Below are positions 18,365 through 27,420 of a stretch of 64,000 nucleotides of DNA, piece after piece (the first letter of the stretch is position 1; every line of letters starts with the position of its first letter). Location of the stretch: the NCBI RefSeq assembly GCF_008711465.1, contig NZ_VXKQ01000007.1:62001-126000 (forward strand), read 5' to 3'. Source of the DNA: Francisella sp. SYW-9. GTDB lineage: Bacteria > Pseudomonadota > Gammaproteobacteria > Francisellales > Francisellaceae. The notes below the pieces were generated by a model, which did not search any database, was not told where the DNA came from, and saw only the letters and a list, made by a program, of their open reading frames with translations. The position numbers and the translations under genes are program-made.

Positions 18365-20020
18365 ATGATTAGAAAGTTTTTAAGAGTTATATATATTTTT
18401 TATATTATAAATAGATACTGCTTACTTAATGAGCCTATCCATGCTACAAATATAAAACTCTTACAAGCTCTGCTATTACTAAATCCTTTTTATTATTCAA
18501 GAAGAATTCGTAAGTTAGAACATGGAGTGCGTATCAGAGAGGCTTTAGAGAAGTTAGGTCCAATATTTATAAAATTTGGTCAAGCTCTATCAGTTAGAGC
18601 AGACTTACTTCCTCCAGAAGTTATAAAAGAAGTTGCTAAACTCCAAGATAACGTCCCTCCTTTTGACAGTAATATAGCTACTACCCAAATTGAAAAAGCT
18701 ACTAAGCAATCTATTAGCGATATATTTAAAAATTTTGATAGTTCTCCTCTAGCATCAGCTTCGGTTGCACAAGTTCATAAAGCTACGCTTAAAAATGATG
18801 AAGAGGTAGTTGTTAAAGTATTACGCCCAGGAATTGAAAAAATATTAAAGCTTGACACCTCTTTAATGTTAATATTTGCCAAAGCTTTAAATCAATTAAA
18901 AGAGATTCGCCGCTTTAAACCAGTAGAAATTGTCAAAGAGATTAATCAAAGTTTTTTTGATGAGTTAGATCTTGTTCGTGAAGCATCAAATGCCTCTCAA
19001 ATCCGTAGAAATTTTGAGAATTCTTCTATCCATTACGTGCCTAAAATATACTGGGAATATACAAGTTCAACTGTAATGGTAATGGAAAAAGTTGGTGGTG
19101 TAAGAGTATCAGATATAGAAACCCTAGATGCTTTAGGTGTTGATCGTCGCCTACTAGCTCAACGTGGTGTTGAAATTTTTTACTCTCAAGTATTCGATGA
19201 TTGTTTTTTCCATGCTGATATGCACCCTGGCAACATGTTTATTGATGTGTCAAACCCAGCAGATCCGAAGTATATTTCTATTGATTTTGGAATTGTGGGA
19301 ACTCTAAATCGTGATGACCAACGCTATTTAGCAGGTAACTTCTTAGCATTTTTCAAACGTGATTATAGAAAGGTAGCTGAGCTTCATATTGAATCTGGCT
19401 GGGTACCAAGTGATACTAGAGTTGATGTACTTGAGTCTGCTATTAGGACTGTATGTGAACCAATATTTGAAAAGCCTATGCGTGAAATATCATTAGGATA
19501 TACCTTAATGCAGCTTTTCTCAGTTGCAAGACGTTTTAACATGAATATCCAACCTCAATTAACTTTGTTACAAAAGACTCTTTTTCATGTTGAGGGATTA
19601 GGCCAAAGACTTTGTCCTGAACTAAATATATGGGAAACATCTCGCCCTATCTTAGAAAAATGGATGAAAGAGCAAATGGGATTAAGAGGTTTTTATCATC
19701 GTTCTATCGAAAATATGCCTAGAGTTAGTGACAAACTTCCTGAATTACCACGTATGGTTTTTGACATATTACAACAAACACAAACAAACCTAAAGCAAGT
19801 AACATCTAGCCAATATAATACCTCTTCAAAACCAAAGAAAAAGTACACATTTGCATTAGCAACAGGTATTATCCTAACAGGCTTAGGTGTTATATATACT
19901 TTACATAATGATTTGTCGCCTCTAGTTAAGCTACAAGGATTTATAGAAAATCATAGCACTGGATTTATTGTAGCAGGTATAGCATGTTTAATTTATTATG
20001 GCTTTAAAAAGGAGAAATAA
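18365..20020 (+). CDS. ubiB: Ubiquinone biosynthesis protein UbiB (ABC1/ADCK atypical kinase family)
   Basis: A 551-residue UbiB-family protein. The signature KFGQALSVRADLLPPE carries the KxGQ motif, followed by the alanine-rich loop SPLASASVAQVHKA, the nucleotide-binding lysine in EVVVKVLRPG, the catalytic-loop FHADMHPGNMF and the DFG-type metal site ISIDFGIVG. Two transmembrane helices near residues 497-550 anchor it to the inner membrane. The family is needed for ubiquinone synthesis, with ATPase rather than protein-kinase activity proposed. The start codon is one base after ubiJ and the stop directly abuts the HIT gene. Confidence 0.96.
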   Translation: MIRKFLRVIYIFYIINRYCLLNEPIHATNIKLLQALLLLNPFYYSRRIRKLEHGVRIREALEKLGPIFIKFGQALSVRADLLPPEVIKEVAKLQDNVPPFDSNIATTQIEKATKQSISDIFKNFDSSPLASASVAQVHKATLKNDEEVVVKVLRPGIEKILKLDTSLMLIFAKALNQLKEIRRFKPVEIVKEINQSFFDELDLVREASNASQIRRNFENSSIHYVPKIYWEYTSSTVMVMEKVGGVRVSDIETLDALGVDRRLLAQRGVEIFYSQVFDDCFFHADMHPGNMFIDVSNPADPKYISIDFGIVGTLNRDDQRYLAGNFLAFFKRDYRKVAELHIESGWVPSDTRVDVLESAIRTVCEPIFEKPMREISLGYTLMQLFSVARRFNMNIQPQLTLLQKTLFHVEGLGQRLCPELNIWETSRPILEKWMKEQMGLRGFYHRSIENMPRVSDKLPELPRMVFDILQQTQTNLKQVTSSQYNTSSKPKKKYTFALATGIILTGLGVIYTLHNDLSPLVKLQGFIENHSTGFIVAGIACLIYYGFKKEK

Positions 20021-20356
20021 ATGTCTAACTGTATTTTTTGTAGAATTATTGCTGGTGAGATACCGTGTAAAAAGGTTTATGAAGATGAGAACGTATTAGC
20101 TTTCCATGATATTAATCCAGTAGCAGATGTTCATGTTTTAGTTATTCCTAAGAAACATATTACCAGCTTAAATGAACTATCTACTTCTGATGAGGGGCTT
20201 ATAGGAAAATTTATGCTAAGTATTCCTAAAGTTGCTAAACAACTAGGACTAAAAGGTTTTAAAACAGTTTTTAATACCGGGAAAGAAGGCGGACAAACTG
20301 TTTTTCATATTCATGCTCATATTCTTGGTGGCACTATTCATTCTATGCCTCAATAA
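20021..20356 (+). CDS. HIT family protein (HinT-like purine nucleoside phosphoramidase)
   Basis: A 111-residue histidine-triad protein. CIFCRIIAGEIPCKKVYEDE is the classical HinT N-terminus, HVLVIPKKHI follows, and the triad GGQTVFHIHAHILGG gives HxHxH. Known HinT proteins hydrolyse AMP-lysine and other purine nucleoside phosphoramidates in the cytosol. ATG follows the ubiB TAA with no gap, and AAAAGGAG lies within the ubiB end, so it is translated as the last gene of the ubiquinone operon. All three histidines are present. Confidence 0.93.
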   Translation: MSNCIFCRIIAGEIPCKKVYEDENVLAFHDINPVADVHVLVIPKKHITSLNELSTSDEGLIGKFMLSIPKVAKQLGLKGFKTVFNTGKEGGQTVFHIHAHILGGTIHSMPQ

Positions 20357-20374
20357 TACTCTTTATTCTTATTC

Positions 20375-20503
20375 TTAAGCAAAATTCATAACCGGTGGAG
20401 GAAAAGAAGCATTAGCAACTCCTCCAACCTGATGCAATTCAGATCCAAAACTTACTGTTATTATACTTATCATCAATCCTGTCATAATAGTTATTTTTTT
20501 CAT
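20375..20503 (-). CDS. Small secreted peptide (42 residues), unknown
   Basis: A short reading frame in the gap between the HIT gene and comF. It encodes MKKITIMTGLMISIITVSFG followed by a 22-residue tail beginning SELHQVGGV and ending with a PPPVMNFA segment. The N-terminus is a strong Sec signal peptide (two lysines and a hydrophobic core of about 15 residues) with possible cleavage after FGS. AAAGG stands about 10 bases before the ATG. An inverted repeat AATACTC/GAGTATT (20521-20527 and 20544-20550) lies just upstream. A mature chain near 20 residues suggests a small envelope or exported peptide; I know no family. Confidence 0.45.
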   Translation of the reverse strand: MKKITIMTGLMISIITVSFGSELHQVGGVANASFPPPVMNFA

Positions 20504-20649
20504 AATCTTTAACCTTTTACAATACTCTTTTCTAATCTTATGTGAGTATTATGGCAGGCATCTACTATAAATAAAAATATATAGTATTTATTTAATCAAT
20601 AAGTTTTTCTTATGCTGAATGGAATTTTCTGAATCCTTGAATATATTCA

Positions 20650-21294
20650 CTATTCAGGACGCACTAATGTCATTATAGATATTTTTTCTATTTGGCTATT
20701 CTTCTTGATAGTTTGAATAAACTCCTGCATTGTTGAGCCAGTAGTCAAAACATCATCAAATACTAACAGATGCTTAGCAACTACTGGCTTCTTTAAAACA
20801 AATACACCCTTAATTTGCTCAAGCCTTTTTTGCCTTGTAGATCTAGACTGTGATCTTGTATATCTAGCTCTTGAGTAGTTCTCAAAAGTCTCAGGAATAT
20901 TCGTATATTGAGACAACTGCGTAATTAAGACTTCAGCTTGATTAAATCCTCTATATAAATATCTAAGACGATGTATAGGAATAACTGCTAAGGCATCAAC
21001 ATCTTGTAAATGCTTTTTTGTAATATTGTCCCACCAATATTTAATAACTGTTGAAAAAACATTTGCTGATAATAAATCTTTTTGAAACTTAAACTTTTGT
21101 AGAAGATGCTTAACTTCTGCAGAATACTTAAGCAAATGATAATAATCATACTCCTGACCCAAATCAACTTGTTGTTTTTGAAAGTTTAAATGACTTAATA
21201 AACTTTCAAAACAATAACTACAAACAATATCATCTGAACTTTGTTTACACAAAAGACAATTTTGCTTAAAAAGCAATTTATATCTTGGAAGCAT
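20650..21294 (-). CDS. ComF family phosphoribosyltransferase-like protein
   Basis: A 214-residue ComF/GntX-family protein. A zinc-finger-like N-terminus (CLLCKQSSDDIVCSYC) precedes the PRTase fold, with PIHRLRYLYRGFNQAE, ARYTRSQSRSTRQKRLEQIKGVF, and the PRPP loop LLVFDDVLTTGSTM. In naturally competent bacteria ComF supports uptake or handling of transforming DNA; its enzymatic activity is not settled. ATG at 21294 overlaps the end of the GGDEF-EAL gene by 17 bases, so it is the last gene of that minus-strand run. A TTG at 21303 is also in frame. Confidence 0.88.
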   Translation of the reverse strand: MLPRYKLLFKQNCLLCKQSSDDIVCSYCFESLLSHLNFQKQQVDLGQEYDYYHLLKYSAEVKHLLQKFKFQKDLLSANVFSTVIKYWWDNITKKHLQDVDALAVIPIHRLRYLYRGFNQAEVLITQLSQYTNIPETFENYSRARYTRSQSRSTRQKRLEQIKGVFVLKKPVVAKHLLVFDDVLTTGSTMQEFIQTIKKNSQIEKISIMTLVRPE

Positions 21295-23497
21295 ACTTGG
21301 CAATAAAACTTTTTAATTGATCTATTTCAAGACCTTTAGAGTATAGATATCCTTGACCAATATCACAACCGTATTGGGTAACTAATTTCTCTAATGACTC
21401 GTCCTCAACTCCTTCAGCAACAACTCGAATACCTAATTTTCGTGCTACTTCAATAATAGCCTCTACAATAATATTATTCTTATTACTATTCTTTTCAGCT
21501 AACCCAAAGATAAATGATTTATCAATCTTTAATGTATCAATATCATGCTCAACTAATCTTTTAATTGAGGAGTGATCAACACCAAAATCATCAATTGCTA
21601 ATCTTATACCATTCGGTTTGAGAAGCTTAGAAATTATCTTTATATCTGAGCTTTCAATATTTTCAATAAATGAACTTTCAGTTAGCTCAAATTCCATTAC
21701 ATTATTTTTAATATATGAGCTTGATGCTACAATATTTACAAGTTCTTGAATATGTTCTTTAAAATTTCTAACTCTAGGGGATATATTAACTGAAATACTA
21801 ACACTCTCAAGCTCAAGACTATCTAAATCTTTTATAATCTTATTAAACACATACATGTTTAATTCTTCTGATAAAGAAAGTAACTCTATTCTTTCAACAA
21901 TCTCTGCTGTTGTAAAATCATTATCTGAATACCTTAATAACGCCTCAAACCCTTTTAGTTTTTTAGTTTTTAAGTCAAACTGAGGTTGATATACAAAATA
22001 AAACAACTCTTCTTTAAAACCACTATGAATAGTATTTACTAAATTATCTAGCCTATCACTCTCTTGTTTTAGATCCTGGTCAAATAACACATAGTCAAGC
22101 TTTTGCGTCTTACTTTTATATAGCGCTAAGTCTGCATATTTTAATAGCTTAGTTATACCTATACCACTATTATATCTACAAACTCCAATACTCATTGAAG
22201 TAAGTAGTCTTTCATTATCACGAGAATATGGTATGTCTTTTAGATCACTTACTCTTTGAGCAATTTTTTTAATCTCACTATCATCTTTTATATTATTACA
22301 AACTATTACAAATTCATCTCCACCTAGTCTTGCTACCACATCCGTTTTTTTAACTATAGATTTCAGCCTTGCAGCAAGCTCTCTAATAACATAATCACCA
22401 AAATCATGACCATATTTATCATTTATCCCTTTAAAATCATTACAATCTATCATAATGATGTAAAAATCTTTTTTAACTATATTATTTTCACTATCATATA
22501 GGCTTATTTTTTTCTCTAAAAATTGAGTTACATAAAAACGATTATAAATTCCTGATAGAAAATCTTTATTAGCCATATCTTTTATATATGCCATATCTCG
22601 ATTAGATTCTATCAACATTGAAATCACATATATCATTTTAGACAATTCTTTGATTATATTTTCATCATAGCCACTATCCCTATTAGCAATGCCAACCATA
22701 CCTATACATTTGTTATTTTTACCAATAATAGGAATTCCAGCATATGATCTTAAAGGCGGATGCCCCGTAGGAATACCAGTAGATTCAGGATGATTTGCAG
22801 GATCATTTGTAACAAGAGTTTTACCTGTTTTTATTGTATATCCAAATAATGTATCTAAATTTGTAAACTCTAATCCTTCCTGCCTTTTACTTTTATAAAG
22901 ATCTTTGGTCTCTTTATTCCAAGATATATCTGTTATAGCGTATGTTCTTAAGTATTTATTATCACCAGAGTCTTTAAATATCCCACCAATAAAACCATAT
23001 TCACTAGATGTATAATCAAGTAAAAAATGTAATATATATGAGAAAATTTTTGAGCTTTTCGTTTGCTTAATATGTAGTTCTTGTATTTTTGAGATAACTC
23101 TTACATATTGCTTTGACTTATACTCTTCTGTAAGATCCTTTATTGTACCTACAAAGACTTTTTCGCCATTATTTATCATTTCAGAAACTGCTAGCTCTAT
23201 GGGAAAAATTGTGCCATCTTTTTTCATCCCTTGAACAGTTCGAGATGAGTTAATAATATTTTTTTTGTTAGTTTTAAGGTATTTTTCAAGATACTTATCA
23301 TGCTTTGTCGAATATCTCTGAGGCATTAAGACTTTAACATTTTTATCTATAATCTCCTCAGAATCATATCCAAATAAAGTCTCTACAGCAGGGTTTACAT
23401 AAGCTACATTACCCTCTTGATCTATAATAATAACACCATCAAAAAGAGTTGATAATAGCTTTTTTAACAGAGGATTTGTTTCAATATCTATTCGCAC
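21278..23497 (-). CDS. PAS-GAF-GGDEF-EAL protein (c-di-GMP synthesis and/or breakdown)
   Basis: A 739-residue cytosolic signalling protein: PAS domain (residues about 10-125), GAF-like domain (about 145-300), GGDEF (about 305-475) and EAL (about 490-735). The cyclase signature is intact (GGDEF at 392-396), but the inhibitory site five residues before it reads KKTD instead of RxxD, so product inhibition is probably weak. The EAL domain has EALLR (518-520), VNIS, ELTES, DDFG, LKIDKSF and AEGVE, the metal and catalytic set of an active phosphodiesterase. Both activities are therefore possible. It lies 77 bases behind the adaptor gene in the exopolysaccharide run. Confidence 0.92.
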   Translation of the reverse strand: MRIDIETNPLLKKLLSTLFDGVIIIDQEGNVAYVNPAVETLFGYDSEEIIDKNVKVLMPQRYSTKHDKYLEKYLKTNKKNIINSSRTVQGMKKDGTIFPIELAVSEMINNGEKVFVGTIKDLTEEYKSKQYVRVISKIQELHIKQTKSSKIFSYILHFLLDYTSSEYGFIGGIFKDSGDNKYLRTYAITDISWNKETKDLYKSKRQEGLEFTNLDTLFGYTIKTGKTLVTNDPANHPESTGIPTGHPPLRSYAGIPIIGKNNKCIGMVGIANRDSGYDENIIKELSKMIYVISMLIESNRDMAYIKDMANKDFLSGIYNRFYVTQFLEKKISLYDSENNIVKKDFYIIMIDCNDFKGINDKYGHDFGDYVIRELAARLKSIVKKTDVVARLGGDEFVIVCNNIKDDSEIKKIAQRVSDLKDIPYSRDNERLLTSMSIGVCRYNSGIGITKLLKYADLALYKSKTQKLDYVLFDQDLKQESDRLDNLVNTIHSGFKEELFYFVYQPQFDLKTKKLKGFEALLRYSDNDFTTAEIVERIELLSLSEELNMYVFNKIIKDLDSLELESVSISVNISPRVRNFKEHIQELVNIVASSSYIKNNVMEFELTESSFIENIESSDIKIISKLLKPNGIRLAIDDFGVDHSSIKRLVEHDIDTLKIDKSFIFGLAEKNSNKNNIIVEAIIEVARKLGIRVVAEGVEDESLEKLVTQYGCDIGQGYLYSKGLEIDQLKSFIAKYASKI

Positions 23498-23574
23498 ACA
23501 GAACCTTCCTTTAAAACTCTAACCAAAGCTAACTATCTAACATAATAAGCTTACTCATATAATAAATAATATCT

Positions 23575-24588
23575 TCATATACGATTTACATCAATCTCCA
23601 CAGGTACATTATTAATATTATATTCCTCTGGGATTTCTTGCGTTGGCTTTACAATAATAACAACTTTTGATTCTTTTGAATCAAACATACTTGTATCATT
23701 ATTCATCTCAGCAAATACAGGTCTGGAATCAACAACTCCCTTAAATTTTGCTCCATCTTGGAAACGTATAGTAACCTTAGTCCCTTTTGAAACATATGAG
23801 ACAAACTCAGAATCTAAATATGCCCGAATAAAAGGCTTATCAAATAGTGAGAGTAAAGCCAATTCTTGACCTTTTTGCACAAACTCACCTTTATAAACAT
23901 AGACTCTATTAACTACAGCATCAACATCTATTTTTATATCAAGACTTTTTATTTTTTCTTCTAAAATACTCTTCTGTAAATTAAGTTGCCTTAATATTTC
24001 GGCATAATTGTTATCTTTTTCCAAAGAATACTTTTGTTTCTCTACTAGAACATTACCAAAATCCATCTCAGCATTATGTAACACCTGTGATGATTGCTGA
24101 AGCTCGATAATATTAATAATATTTTTCTTTCTTAGCTGAACCATAGCATTATAAAACTTCTCATTAATATCAACATATTTTTTAGCTATAGCATACTTAT
24201 GCTCTAGAGCTTTTAGATCCTTTTTATATAACTTATCTTGTAAGCTTTTTACATCTTTTATCTGACTTTTAATCTCATTAAGTTCAGTATTTAGAAGAGG
24301 CGATGACATTATAAAAACTTCTTCACCATTTTTAACAAGCTTTCCAGGATGAATATTATTTTGCTTGATAAAACCATCTTCATGAGCTCGAATTAGATAC
24401 TTCTCAGTAACGACTGTACCATCTGCAACTATAAACCAGTTGCTACTAAAAATCATCCAACCTATATATATCAAAGGCGAGATAACTATGACGACAACCA
24501 TATACCATTGTAACTTTGAAATGTTTTTCTTCACAGGAGATGCTTGGGTCTGCATTATCTGTTTATTTTTTGGTGGTTTGAACTTCAT
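23575..24588 (-). CDS. HlyD-like periplasmic adaptor of the exopolysaccharide locus
   Basis: A 337-residue membrane-fusion-type protein: a short basic cytosolic tail, one transmembrane helix (about residues 27-50), then a periplasmic part with a lipoyl-like half (AHEDGFIKQNNIHPGKLVKNGEEVFIM), a long coiled-coil hairpin (about 105-205), the second lipoyl half (IDVDAVVNRVYVYKGEFVQKGQELALL) and a beta-barrel (SKGTKVTIRFQDGAKFKGVV). Its placement 10 bases after a processive glycosyltransferase, without an ABC or RND partner, resembles Alg44 next to Alg8, though no PilZ domain is present. I infer that it guides nascent polysaccharide across the periplasm. Confidence 0.85.
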   Translation of the reverse strand: MKFKPPKNKQIMQTQASPVKKNISKLQWYMVVVIVISPLIYIGWMIFSSNWFIVADGTVVTEKYLIRAHEDGFIKQNNIHPGKLVKNGEEVFIMSSPLLNTELNEIKSQIKDVKSLQDKLYKKDLKALEHKYAIAKKYVDINEKFYNAMVQLRKKNIINIIELQQSSQVLHNAEMDFGNVLVEKQKYSLEKDNNYAEILRQLNLQKSILEEKIKSLDIKIDVDAVVNRVYVYKGEFVQKGQELALLSLFDKPFIRAYLDSEFVSYVSKGTKVTIRFQDGAKFKGVVDSRPVFAEMNNDTSMFDSKESKVVIIVKPTQEIPEEYNINNVPVEIDVNRI

Positions 24589-24598
24589 ATTTACACTC

Positions 24599-25915
24599 TT
24601 ACTTAACCTTTTTATTAATCCAAGTTGGAGCCATGGTACTATCTCTATGTGTTTTTATAAAAAGTTCACTTAATACAGCAACCGTTGCAACAAATTTTAA
24701 AAATATCGAATAAAAAGGCATCAAAGGAATCATGTACCACATTGCCAAATCCTGCTTTTTTCTTTCTGAAACCAAAACTATAAATGTCATAAATAAGAAA
24801 GCAGTAATTACTAGATAATAAAAATATACCGCAATATAGATCGGAATAATAATATAAAAGGGAAAAATAATCATGCTATATATTAAGCTAATAACTATTG
24901 CAATTGGTTGTACCGCATGAAAAAACAAACCAGAGAAAACTGTAATTAAGAAAGTTTTCCAGCCCAAGTATCTAGGTAATAATCTCTTAAGATGCCTTCT
25001 TATATATATAAAATAAGTATCTCCATCCCAACGCATTCTCTGCTTAATTAATTCCCAAATTTTCTCAGGAACTTCAGTATGAGCAATACTATCTTGAGAA
25101 TGTGCTATCCTAAAATTAGGATGTCTTTTGAAAAAAAACTGTAATCTAAGTGTCAAATCAAGATCTTCAGCAGAACCATTTCTCCATAGTGTAGTCTTTT
25201 TTAACAATGATTTTCTAAAACAACCATAAGCACCAGATATATTATTTACACTATTGGCATTAGATAAAGCAATGCGCGACATATGTATCCCAAGCATATA
25301 CTCTATGCCTTGCATGCGTGTAAGGATATTCTTTTTTATATTTCGTGCTCTGAGAGTTCCTGAGCATGCTATCACATTTGGATCTGCAAATTGTTGTACC
25401 ATATTACTAATCATATCATTATCACATGAGGTATCGGCATCAAGAGTTATAACTAACTCACCCGTACTTATCTTAAAACCGAGATTTGATGATGAGGCAT
25501 AGCCACCTCTTTGCCATTTTGGAATAACTTTTAGTGATCTCATAGGTATAGCTGTAAAATCCTTTTTATAGCTCATTGCCACATCAAGAGTTTCTTTATT
25601 AACACTAGCTCCATCTATTATAATTAAAACTTCAATATGTCCTTTATATAGCTGCTCCTCAAGACTTCTTAGCGTTATTAAAATATCTTTGCCTTCATTA
25701 TATGCTGTGATGATACAACTAACCTTAGGATAATATGGTGCTCTATGGTCCGGACTAACAATCTGTCTAAAATAACTAGCCACTATGCTTAAAAATATGA
25801 ATATATTAAAAGGTATTTCCAAGAATAAAACAAAACCAAAACCAAAAATAAAAAGCTCCCCTGGATTTGAAAATATCAATAAAGTTTGTTGATAAAATAC
25901 ATATAATATATCCAA
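24599..25915 (-). CDS. Processive family 2 glycosyltransferase (polysaccharide synthase)
   Basis: A 438-residue integral-membrane GT2 enzyme. One N-terminal helix (about 17-48) precedes the GT-A domain with CIITAYNEG (67-75), D101, the DxD motif in LDADT (159-161), the acceptor-site SAEDLDLT (249-256) and QRMRW (292-296), the QxxRW motif of processive synthases such as cellulose, hyaluronan and PNAG synthases. Four or more helices follow (about 315-430). It should polymerise a sugar from UDP- or GDP-sugar and extrude it through the inner membrane. The sugar is unknown. No PilZ domain is fused, which fits a separate c-di-GMP receptor, here the gene four bases upstream. Confidence 0.92.
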   Translation of the reverse strand: MDILYVFYQQTLLIFSNPGELFIFGFGFVLFLEIPFNIFIFLSIVASYFRQIVSPDHRAPYYPKVSCIITAYNEGKDILITLRSLEEQLYKGHIEVLIIIDGASVNKETLDVAMSYKKDFTAIPMRSLKVIPKWQRGGYASSSNLGFKISTGELVITLDADTSCDNDMISNMVQQFADPNVIACSGTLRARNIKKNILTRMQGIEYMLGIHMSRIALSNANSVNNISGAYGCFRKSLLKKTTLWRNGSAEDLDLTLRLQFFFKRHPNFRIAHSQDSIAHTEVPEKIWELIKQRMRWDGDTYFIYIRRHLKRLLPRYLGWKTFLITVFSGLFFHAVQPIAIVISLIYSMIIFPFYIIIPIYIAVYFYYLVITAFLFMTFIVLVSERKKQDLAMWYMIPLMPFYSIFLKFVATVAVLSELFIKTHRDSTMAPTWINKKVK

Positions 25916-25919
25916 AAAT

Positions 25920-27287
25920 TCACCTTTTGTTTGCTAAATCCTTCAATAAAGTCTGTGCTTTTTTAGCCGTATCAATAGCTGTTGAGTGAAAAGTCTCAAC
26001 CCGTATTGATTTTTCAGCTATCATATCTTCTGATACATTTATTTTCCTTAGTTTTTGGGCAACTATCTCAGCTCCTGATATATTTGTACCTGGAAGCCAA
26101 ACCCATATGTTCTGACTATCTACTCTAGTTAACATATCTGTTTTTCTAAGGATATCTCTTAGTTTCTTTGATATATTAGATATCCCTATCATGGTAATAT
26201 AGTCAAAGATATTTATATGTAGCAAAGAAAATTCATATGCTGAATTTCGCTTCTGCATCGAGCAAGCCCATTCAATCAAACTATAAAAAAACTCTGTTGC
26301 AATATAGTTAACATCATCAAATATCGACATCGAATACTCAAGCAAATTCATTTTTATAAAATGATGGGCTTTTTTTGTCAGATCATAGTTACTAACCCTT
26401 TGCTTTATCATTTTTTCAGTTAATGTTTTAAAACCACAATCCAAGCATTCTGTTATAACCTCAGGCTCCACAAAGATACTTCCACAGTCATTACATGAGT
26501 AACTTTCTAATGGCCTATCATAGTCATGTCCAATATGCTTAAGTTTTGTTTTACACTGAGAGCAAACCAGCTCATCATCTAACATAAACTCCCTCTCTGG
26601 CGCAATATTACCACAAGTATAACAATGTAAAAAATCTGCTAGAAGTATATTTTCACTTTTACAATCTGGACACCTTTCTGAAAATAGCGCTCTGGCAGAG
26701 TGACAACTACTACAACAAAAAAATGATTTAACAAAATTCTTAGATTTAATAATCTGTCTTTCTGCAAGCTCTTTTATCCAACCAAAGTAGTCAAAATCTT
26801 TTGTTTGACAAAAAACATCAATAATAGGGTAACTAAAAAACGACTTCCTTGATAAGTCACTTCGAACATCAAGTGTTAACACACTCCTTCTTGTATATAG
26901 ATATATCAAAAACCTAGCTTGCCAATCTTGCTTTATGTTGTCTTTTTTTTGAGAGATCTCTTCTATAGTACTAATCTCAGCATTAACCATTTCAATAAAT
27001 TCTGCTAATGCTGCACAAGTTGTAAATACAGTTGCTGTATAATCAACAAAACTAGCATCAACACAAAAAACTGGCTTTAGGTATGTATAAATACTGGCTC
27101 TAATTCTCTTTATAATATGCAAGAATTCTTCTAGATTATTTGTATTTAAAACAAAAGCATCAATATCTTCAAAAGACTCATCAATTTCATCATCTAAAGA
27201 AACTGCCAGCACCTCGCAGCTAGATAACTCTTGGCTAAGTTTTTCGCTTATTTTATCTAGTGTAACAACCTTAATTATATTCTCCAT
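25920..27287 (-). CDS. Zinc-ribbon protein with degenerate GGDEF domain (candidate c-di-GMP receptor)
   Basis: A 455-residue cytosolic protein. Residues 1-110 look like a receiver-type alpha/beta domain without a clear phosphoacceptor. Residues about 190-290 hold clustered CxxC pairs (CSSC...CPDC, CYTC...CSQC, CNDC...CLDC), the pattern of tandem zinc ribbons such as TackOD1. Residues about 300-450 match a GGDEF fold, but the active-site loop is DSQNI (390-394) in place of GGDEF, so no cyclase activity is expected. The inhibitory-site motif RxxD is kept as RKTD (381-384), exactly five residues before that loop. It is the first gene of the run, four bases before the glycosyltransferase. Confidence 0.8.
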   Translation of the reverse strand: MENIIKVVTLDKISEKLSQELSSCEVLAVSLDDEIDESFEDIDAFVLNTNNLEEFLHIIKRIRASIYTYLKPVFCVDASFVDYTATVFTTCAALAEFIEMVNAEISTIEEISQKKDNIKQDWQARFLIYLYTRRSVLTLDVRSDLSRKSFFSYPIIDVFCQTKDFDYFGWIKELAERQIIKSKNFVKSFFCCSSCHSARALFSERCPDCKSENILLADFLHCYTCGNIAPEREFMLDDELVCSQCKTKLKHIGHDYDRPLESYSCNDCGSIFVEPEVITECLDCGFKTLTEKMIKQRVSNYDLTKKAHHFIKMNLLEYSMSIFDDVNYIATEFFYSLIEWACSMQKRNSAYEFSLLHINIFDYITMIGISNISKKLRDILRKTDMLTRVDSQNIWVWLPGTNISGAEIVAQKLRKINVSEDMIAEKSIRVETFHSTAIDTAKKAQTLLKDLANKR

Positions 27288-27420
27288 ATATAGAAAAAAA
27301 GTCTCTTGTTATATTAATAAACAGTATATTTTTTGCCAAATAATGTAAATGCTTTTTATATTTTTAAACAAAATAACATATAATGTAGTTAAGTAATACA
27401 TATTCTTAGGATAGTCTATA

